A DNA stretch of 6,862 bases from an uncultured Lachnospiraceae bacterium. GTDB lineage: Bacteria; Bacillota; Clostridia; Lachnospirales; Lachnospiraceae. Under the pieces are notes generated by a model that saw only the letters and a program-made list of their open reading frames with translations, made no database searches and was not told the DNA's origin. Location: NCBI GenBank assembly GCA_958444395.1, contig CAUCOL010000100.1, forward strand, positions 1-6,862, read 5' to 3'. A program made the translations under genes and the position numbers. Below, in pieces: positions 1 through 4,042 of the stretch (its first letter is position 1; every line of letters starts with the position of its first letter).

Positions 1-84
1 CGTCAGAGCAGATGCTGAGCCCACCAGCATACTTGTTACCACCAGCATGACACACGTTTTCTTTATAAAATATTTTTCTTTCAC
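1..84 (-). CDS. Exported protein, 5'-partial start only; probable ABC transporter solute-binding lipoprotein
   Basis: This is the first 28 codons of a minus-strand gene that continues beyond base 1. It reads VKEKYFIKKTCVMLVVTSML followed by VGSASALT: a basic N-terminus, a hydrophobic core (about residues 11-22) and a small-residue region, the layout of a signal peptide. The start is GTG at 84-82. An in-frame TAG lies at 102-100 and no ATG or TTG falls between, so GTG (or a rare ATT just before it) must be used. A GGAA at 93-96, eight bases away, is a modest ribosome binding site. The last residues, SALT, are exactly where a lipobox (for example LT[AG]C) would continue. Gene order after two LplB/YtcP-type permeases makes a sugar-binding lipoprotein the best guess, but no mature sequence is visible. 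A secreted glycosidase or other exported protein is possible. Confidence 0.6.
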   Translation of the reverse strand, partial: MKEKYFIKKTCVMLVVTSMLVGSASALT

Positions 85-120
85 AATAAAAGTTCCATTC
101 TATATGAGTTTTGACGTCTA

Positions 121-160
121 TAAAGAAATAATGGGTGCCGCACATTCTGTGCGACACCCC
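121..160 (-). terminator. Intrinsic terminator or intercistronic hairpin between permease and downstream exported gene
   Basis: Inverted arms at 133-144 and 148-159 enclose a three-base loop. Read on the minus strand, the RNA stem is GGGTGTCGCACA with TGTGCGGCACCC: 12 pairs including one G-U. It is followed by the T-rich run ATTATTTCTTTAT. It lies 20 bases after the permease stop and about 50 bases before the next start. The T tract is interrupted, so partial read-through is plausible. I see no convincing promoter between the hairpin and the next gene, so it may set the ratio of downstream to upstream transcript or protect the 3' end of the permease mRNA. Confidence 0.75.
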
Positions 161-179
161 AGTATGATTCAATACAAAA

Positions 180-1145
180 TCAACCTTTGACAGCACCCAG
201 CATGATACCTTTTTCGAAGTATCTGTTCATGAATGGGTACACGATCAGAATAGGAATAACTGAAATCATGGAGATTGTGTATTTAATAACCTTAACGTTC
301 AATGAGTTCTGGAACGCTGCTGCTGCAGCTGTACTGTTTGAGTTCATTGTTGCCATCAGGTTGGATGACGTATTCAGATAAATATACAATCTATGCTGTA
401 ATGTATACAGCTTAGGAGCGTTCGTCATATAAATCAAAGAATCCTGGAAAGAGTTCCAATGACCTACCGCACCAAAGATAGCGATTGTTGCAAGGATTGG
501 CTTACTTAATGGCCAGATCAGCTTGCGGAATACTGTCATATAGGATGCACCATCGATAAACGCACTCTCTTCCAACTCACCAGGAATAGACTCGATATAG
601 GTCTTAACCAGGATGATATTATAAGGAGCTACGATACCAGGAATAATGTATACCATATAGTGGTTTGTCAGACCTAACATAACGATATTTAAATATGTTG
701 CGATCAGACCGGCGTTGAAGTACATCGTGATAACGATGAAACGATACCAGAAACTTCTGTGCCACATTTCCTGCTTTGTTACAATGTAACCTACGAATGC
801 AGAAGCTAATACCATCAATGCTGTACCAATGATCGTTCTGCTGATAGATACGATAAACGCATTACCCAGATCGTTAACGTTTGTCAGAGCGATATAGTTC
901 TGAATGTTAAGTCCCTTTGGATAAAAGTTAATCAAACCTTTATTTACCAATTCATTATCTGAAATCGTGTTGATAAACAGATAATAGAATGGGAATACAC
1001 ATGTTAATGTAAAAAGTAAAAAGAATAAGTGATTCAGGATATCGAACACAATATCGCCTGGTTTTAACTTGTACATTCTTTTATGCTTCTTGTTGTACTC
1101 TTTTTCTCTTTTAGCATCTAATTTTTCCTGTGCTGTTTTTGCCAT
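180..1145 (-). CDS. Carbohydrate ABC transporter permease, YtcP/LplC type (MalG-like)
   Basis: This 321-residue inner-membrane permease forms half of a sugar ABC importer channel. Hydrophobic segments fall near residues 34-58, 98-123, 131-155, 163-184, 215-235 and 286-304, the six expected for MalG-like subunits. The cytoplasmic coupling loop is visible as IPGELEESAFIDGASYMTVF (residues 187-206), with E193, A195, D198 and G199 matching the EAA motif that docks on the ATPase. The C-terminus KGIMLGAVKG is typical of the YtcP/LplC branch, which handles complex oligosaccharides. The N-terminus is a long charged tail (residues 1-30, Lys/Glu rich). The ATG start is preceded by AGGAGG at 1156-1161 with a 10-base spacer, and that site overlaps the stop of the upstream LplB-like permease, so the two are co-translated. 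No ATPase gene is present in the window; a shared MsmK-type ATPase is the usual partner. The transported substrate cannot be read from the sequence. Confidence 0.94.
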   Translation of the reverse strand: MAKTAQEKLDAKREKEYNKKHKRMYKLKPGDIVFDILNHLFFLLFTLTCVFPFYYLFINTISDNELVNKGLINFYPKGLNIQNYIALTNVNDLGNAFIVSISRTIIGTALMVLASAFVGYIVTKQEMWHRSFWYRFIVITMYFNAGLIATYLNIVMLGLTNHYMVYIIPGIVAPYNIILVKTYIESIPGELEESAFIDGASYMTVFRKLIWPLSKPILATIAIFGAVGHWNSFQDSLIYMTNAPKLYTLQHRLYIYLNTSSNLMATMNSNSTAAAAAFQNSLNVKVIKYTISMISVIPILIVYPFMNRYFEKGIMLGAVKG

Positions 1146-1155
1146 AATGTGCTCA

Positions 1156-1161
1156 CCTCCT
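1156..1161 (-). promoter_or_regulatory. Ribosome binding site overlapping the upstream stop codon (translational coupling)
   Basis: AGGAGG on the minus strand overlaps the TAG stop (1162-1160) of the LplB-like permease: the stop and the Shine-Dalgarno share bases in TTTAGGAGGTGAGCAC. Ribosomes finishing the first permease would reinitiate on the second, which fits a fixed 1:1 ratio of the two channel subunits. An out-of-frame GTG inside this stretch is not a plausible start. Confidence 0.85.
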
Positions 1162-2623
1162 AAATAATGCTCTCGCCACGTAATGCCTTAGATACAGAGT
1201 TGGCACCGAACAGCAAGATTACACTGATGATGGACTTAAACATACCTACCACCGTTGATAATGGAATACTACCACCACTACCAAGACCTAAGTAGTAAAC
1301 ATATAAGTCAAGAACTTCGATAGTGTCTTTATTCTGAGAGTTAGCAAATACTAAGTACTGATCCAGACCGTTACTCAGGATAGCAGCTACAGCCATCAGT
1401 AACAGTACGAAGAATGTTGGTAACAGACCAGGAAGTGTTACATGCCACATCTTCTGGAAACGACCCGCACCATCCACAGTCGCTGCTTCATACAGCTGCT
1501 GGTCGATACCGGAAATACCGGCTATGTAGATAATAGCACTCCAACCTACACCTTTCCATGTACCCCATGCCCACATCTTTAACCATGTGAAGGAGTTACC
1601 CATCAGGTAGTTCGTACCCTGGGCATTTGGATCTAATAAACCGATGCTCTTTGCAAATGTGTTAATGAAACCATCGGTAGAGAAGATAGCCAATGCGATA
1701 GCGTATACTAATACCCAGCTGATGAAGTTAGGAACTGTAGTAAATGTCTGAACCAGACGACGGAATGTCAGGTTCTTGATCTCGCAAAGGAAAATAGCGA
1801 ATGCCATAGGAATCCACTGTGTGATCAGACCTAAAGCACTCATTGCCAGTGTATTTCTGATAACACGAACAACGTCGGAACGTGTTGCTGCATTCTTAAA
1901 CAGGTAACCGAACCATTTCAGACCAACGAAGTTGTCCATGCTCAGTGTACCACCTGACTGATAATCGAAGAATGCATATCTCCATCCCCAAAGTGGCAGA
2001 TAGCAGAATACAAATGCTAATGCACCAAATGGAAGGAACATCAGGAACAACTTGTACTTTGATTCCATTTCCATTACTGCGCCTGCTTCCGGCTTTGGAA
2101 GCATACCCATGATCGCAAGTGATGCTAATAAGATCACTGCTGCCAGAATAATATAAACAACTGCTGATGTTGGAAATGCAGGTTCTACTTTATTTGGTTT
2201 ACTTGTTCCGGATATGATCGTATAGCTTACGATACAAATGATGTAACCAACAATCTGAACAGCACCACCCAGGATAGACCAAAGGATACCTGTTTTCTTC
2301 ATTTTCAGGTTACCAAGTGACATACAGCCACCTACAATTGCAAATGCGATTCCGATTACGGCGATGATAGCACCGATATACAGAATAACAAATGTTGATT
2401 CATCAACCCATCCCATACGGAATCCACGACCAACATTGGATGTCAGACTGGAGTAAGATAATGCGGATGTAAATAAAGAAATATTCTCATTTATCAGACC
2501 ACAGATCTTCGTTGGGTTCATGCCAGGGAAGAACATTGCGACTGCGACAAATATGGTCAGCACACGCTGAAGCATATAGACGTAATCCACAGTTCCCCGC
2601 TTCTCTGCCTTTACCTCTTTCAT
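1160..2623 (-). CDS. Sugar ABC transporter permease, LplB type, with an extra N-terminal membrane domain
   Basis: This 487-residue inner-membrane protein is the partner of the downstream YtcP-type permease. The C-terminal 300 residues are a standard LplB/MalF-like permease: it begins around residue 188 with KYKLFLMFLPFGALAFVF and a CYLPLWGWRYAF segment. The EAA coupling loop is at 378-386 (YEAATVDGA, with E379, A380, D384 and G385), and further membrane segments lie near 254-280, 297-315, 399-418 and 459-475. Family members are usually about 300 residues, so residues 1-186 are additional. They contain about four hydrophobic segments (near 21-34, 78-98, 114-136 and 155-175), a small extracytoplasmic or loop region rich in Ser/Asn (44-75) and a short linker PKPEAGAVMEMES. 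The reading frame is continuous, so this is not a frameshift artefact. ATG at 2623 has a strong AGGAGG at 2629-2634, five bases away. The leader of about 85 bases and the operator-like repeats upstream suggest regulated expression. The role of the extension is unknown. Confidence 0.92.
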   Translation of the reverse strand: MKEVKAEKRGTVDYVYMLQRVLTIFVAVAMFFPGMNPTKICGLINENISLFTSALSYSSLTSNVGRGFRMGWVDESTFVILYIGAIIAVIGIAFAIVGGCMSLGNLKMKKTGILWSILGGAVQIVGYIICIVSYTIISGTSKPNKVEPAFPTSAVVYIILAAVILLASLAIMGMLPKPEAGAVMEMESKYKLFLMFLPFGALAFVFCYLPLWGWRYAFFDYQSGGTLSMDNFVGLKWFGYLFKNAATRSDVVRVIRNTLAMSALGLITQWIPMAFAIFLCEIKNLTFRRLVQTFTTVPNFISWVLVYAIALAIFSTDGFINTFAKSIGLLDPNAQGTNYLMGNSFTWLKMWAWGTWKGVGWSAIIYIAGISGIDQQLYEAATVDGAGRFQKMWHVTLPGLLPTFFVLLLMAVAAILSNGLDQYLVFANSQNKDTIEVLDLYVYYLGLGSGGSIPLSTVVGMFKSIISVILLFGANSVSKALRGESII

Positions 2624-2695
2624 AATAACCTCCTGTATTACTTATTTCGCCATCTTTTGTATGTTCCGTCATCTGCCTGAGACGCAATGGATGAC

Positions 2696-2714
2696 AATAA
2701 AGTTTAACTTTATT
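2696..2714. promoter_or_regulatory. Perfect 19-bp palindrome over the predicted transcription start (operator candidate)
   Basis: AATAAAGTT-T-AACTTTATT has nine-base arms with no mismatch around a single central base at 2705. It overlaps the downstream -10 hexamer and the predicted +1 of the permease operon. That is the usual place for a repressor operator such as a LacI, GntR or XylR family site. No regulator gene is in the window, so the binding protein is unknown. Confidence 0.55.
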
Positions 2715-2745
2715 ATATTATAGTAAATTTTTTATAAAAAAACTA
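2712..2745 (-). promoter_or_regulatory. Predicted promoter of the permease operon, weak -35 and tandem -10
   Basis: Two overlapping TATAAT hexamers occur on the minus strand at 2722-2717 and 2717-2712, about 90 bases before the LplB start. The best-spaced -35 for the first is TAGTTT (2745-2740, 17-base spacer), a poor match to TTGACA. A perfect -10 with a poor -35 suggests that an activator or relief of repression controls the promoter. The predicted start is near 2705-2710. Confidence 0.6.
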
Positions 2746-2758
2746 CCATAAATTATGG
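2746..2758. promoter_or_regulatory. Perfect 13-bp palindrome just upstream of the permease -35 position
   Basis: CCATAAATTATGG has six-base arms around a central base and abuts the weak -35 element at 2740-2745. Its position fits an activator or second repressor site. The 9-mer TACCATAAA that runs into it (2744-2752) recurs at the surface-protein promoter (3868-3876). The sequence is short and A+T-rich, so chance is possible. Confidence 0.4.
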
Positions 2759-2808
2759 ATAGAAAATACATTGTTTTTTCATCATTTCACTGTATTTTTA
2801 TCTATCCA
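2756..2808. repeat. Imperfect inverted repeat upstream of the permease promoter
   Basis: The left arm TGGATAGAAAATACA (2756-2770) is complementary to the right arm TGTATTTTTATCTATCCA (2791-2808), apart from a three-base bulge. The spacer is 20 bases. The arms give about 15 pairs, too long to be casual even in A+T-rich DNA. It lies at roughly -46 to -100 relative to the predicted permease start and just after the terminator of the surface-protein gene. It could be a two-half-site regulator target with half-sites about three helical turns apart, or a DNA/RNA hairpin. It lacks a following T run, so a second terminator is less likely. Confidence 0.5.
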
Positions 2809-2820
2809 CGGAAAGCTGGG

Positions 2821-2855
2821 AAAAAAAGGAGACAGGTGAAACTCCTATCTCCTTT
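2821..2855 (-). terminator. Strong intrinsic terminator after the surface-protein gene
   Basis: On the minus strand AAAGGAGATAGG (2855-2844) pairs with CCTGTCTCCTTT (2836-2825): 12 pairs with one U-G, around a seven-base loop. Its last three Ts begin an unbroken run of seven Ts ending at 2821. It sits 23 bases past the stop of the surface-protein gene, so that gene forms its own transcription unit and the permeases need a separate promoter. Confidence 0.9.
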
Positions 2856-2878
2856 CATTTAATCCGGTTTACTGGTGA

Positions 2879-3724
2879 TTAGTTTTTCTTTTTCTTAACA
2901 ACTACGACAACACCTGCAACGATTACGATCACTACGATCACACCAATTACAATAGGTGCTGCTGAGCTGCCGGACTCAGATTTTGCTGCTGTTGTGCTTG
3001 AAGCTGCTGCAGCATCTGCAGAAGAACTTGTTCCCTCAGAAGAAGGAGCTACTGCATCCGGATTATCAGAATTCATACCGGATACTGTAAATGTGATCTC
3101 GATAGAATCGTTTGGTGTACCGATTGCCGGAGACTCAAATTCGTTCTCTTTATATGCATTTACAATATCAAACTGATATAATCCCCACTCTTCAGCATCT
3201 GCGTTGATATATGGATCACCCGACCATTTCTTCAGACCATCAATAGAGATGGATACATCAGAGATCTTAATTGTATCCATAGCAGAGCTTGGGATATCTG
3301 TTGATGCATATACCATGTTGATCTTTGCGTTAGGATCTAACTCACCATTCAGACCTGTTACGCTGACTGTATATGTACCGTTACCTTTGATCTCAGCATC
3401 TGTAACTGTACCATCTACATTAGATACCTTGTTATCTTTAGACTGCATCATTGTGTTGTAGTCTAAGTCTTTCATGTTCTTTCCATCAAGACCTGTTGCA
3501 GGATTGTACCATGCATCACGGAAGATCCATGTATCTGCCTGCTGGAAGCCGAAGTATGCATGATATGTACCATCCAGATCTACCTCAGCCTTACCTGCCT
3601 TCTTACCTGCTTTACTACAGTCAACACCAGCCTCTGCTAAAGTAGCAGGTACGCCGGCTGCCATAACAAATGCTAATGTACATGCAGCAAATGTAGCGGC
3701 AATCTTCTTAATTGTTTTTCTCAT
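2879..3724 (-). CDS. Secreted, C-terminally membrane-anchored surface protein of unknown function
   Basis: This 281-residue protein was not recognised as a named family. Residues 1-31 are a clear signal peptide (MRKTIKK, hydrophobic core, then ATLAEA-G as a likely cleavage site). Residues about 45-215 form an ectodomain with features of a beta-sandwich: alternating polar and hydrophobic strands (GTYTVSVTGL, 116-125; TIKISDVSISIDGL, 151-164; SIEITFTVSGM, 207-217) and aromatic clusters (Y54-F60 and W66-W72). Residues 222-256 are a Ser/Ala/Thr-rich linker, and 257-276 a Val/Ile-only membrane helix followed by KKKKN, a stop-transfer tail. There is no LPXTG sorting signal, so it should stay anchored in the cytoplasmic membrane. 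The chosen ATG at 3724 has AGGAGG nine bases upstream. A longer in-frame start at 3808 would put 28 basic and aromatic residues before the signal peptide and lacks such a site. Its place between a sensor kinase and a sugar transporter suggests glycan or binding-protein capture; this is inference. Confidence 0.88.
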   Translation of the reverse strand: MRKTIKKIAATFAACTLAFVMAAGVPATLAEAGVDCSKAGKKAGKAEVDLDGTYHAYFGFQQADTWIFRDAWYNPATGLDGKNMKDLDYNTMMQSKDNKVSNVDGTVTDAEIKGNGTYTVSVTGLNGELDPNAKINMVYASTDIPSSAMDTIKISDVSISIDGLKKWSGDPYINADAEEWGLYQFDIVNAYKENEFESPAIGTPNDSIEITFTVSGMNSDNPDAVAPSSEGTSSSADAAAASSTTAAKSESGSSAAPIVIGVIVVIVIVAGVVVVVKKKKN

Positions 3725-3733
3725 TGCTAAATT

Positions 3734-3739
3734 CCTCCT
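3734..3739 (-). promoter_or_regulatory. Ribosome binding site that fixes the surface-protein start
   Basis: A full AGGAGG (within TAGGAGGAA) lies nine bases before the ATG at 3724. It sits inside the longer open frame that begins at 3808, which argues that the upstream codons are untranslated leader and that the mature signal peptide begins at MRKTIKK. Confidence 0.9.
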
Positions 3740-3847
3740 AAAATAATAAAAATAACATAGACGTCCCCTAACGTTCATCTTTCTTATCCATTTTACCAAA
3801 AATACCAAAAAAAAATACCTTATTTTTTAGACATTTTCACCTTAAAA

Positions 3848-3876
3848 ATTATAGATTATGCAATTTTTACCATAAA
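3848..3876 (-). promoter_or_regulatory. Predicted promoter of the surface-protein gene
   Basis: A perfect -10 TATAAT (3853-3848) is spaced 17 bases from a weak -35, TTTATG (3876-3871). The spacer is largely filled by the direct-repeat element GTAAAAATTGCAT, so a bound factor would contact polymerase directly. The predicted start is near 3841. An alternative upstream promoter, TTGCAT (3920-3915) with TATAGA (3897-3892) at 17-base spacing, uses part of the other repeat copy as its -35. Confidence 0.55.
3858..3870. repeat. 13-bp direct repeat, promoter-proximal copy
   Basis: ATGCAATTTTTAC (plus strand) is identical to the copy at 3915-3927; the two are offset by 57 bp. Similarity extends beyond the core: on the minus strand both copies are preceded by ACTGT plus a short A/T stretch. 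This copy lies inside the spacer of the predicted surface-protein promoter. The arrangement resembles a paired binding site for a transcription factor. Confidence 0.55.
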
Positions 3877-3914
3877 CAGTGTCTTTTTATGTCTATATTG
3901 ACCACATATTTTCC

Positions 3915-3927
3915 ATGCAATTTTTAC
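3915..3927. repeat. 13-bp direct repeat, promoter-distal copy
   Basis: This is the second exact ATGCAATTTTTAC, centred about 80 bases upstream of the predicted surface-protein transcription start. Same orientation as the proximal copy, so it behaves as a tandem rather than palindromic operator. AraC-type response regulators, the usual partners of YesM kinases, commonly bind direct repeats; linking the two here is inference. Confidence 0.5.
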
Positions 3928-4042
3928 AATACAGTCCTGTTAGTAGATGGATCTCCTTATAAAAGTACGGTGTGACACTCTGCTTTCTCTTGTCCCTGCT
4001 CATAACGAAATAACTCTTCTGAACGGACTGCGCCCCGGCTTA

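Larger units (their letters stand above)
3725..4042. other. 318-bp intergenic region: control region and leader of the surface-protein gene
   Basis: No convincing gene lies between the kinase stop and the surface-protein start. It holds two 13-bp direct repeats, one or two candidate promoters and a leader of about 117 bases. The leader contains three copies of TACC (plus strand) separated by A5 and A9 runs at 3794-3819. I found no clear terminator after the kinase: the C+G-rich patch at 4020-4040 lacks a stable hairpin with a T run. Some kinase transcripts may therefore read through into the surface-protein gene. Confidence 0.6.

Noticed and set aside
2487..2687. A 66-codon minus-strand frame overlapping the start of the LplB-like permease
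   Set aside because: It overlaps the well-supported permease start and its AGGAGG in another frame, and the product is an Arg/Gly-rich sequence without features.
3725..3808. N-terminal extension of 28 codons to the surface protein
   Set aside because: It would bury the signal peptide behind basic and aromatic residues, and the strong AGGAGG at 3734-3739 lies inside it and serves the ATG at 3724.
3970..3978. Small palindrome GTGTGACAC, considered as a CRP-like site
   Set aside because: It is only four-base arms, lacks the spaced TGTGA/TCACA layout, and CRP-type control is not expected in this kind of organism.
3893..4003. A 36-codon minus-strand small frame (starting MSRDKRKQSV, with CKNC near the end) after the kinase
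   Set aside because: It has no good ribosome binding site, and its 3' part overlaps the promoter-distal direct repeat. The CxxC is suggestive but not enough to call a gene.
4010..4042. Possible terminator just after the kinase gene
   Set aside because: The C+G-rich patch forms only a three-pair stem and is not followed by a T run.
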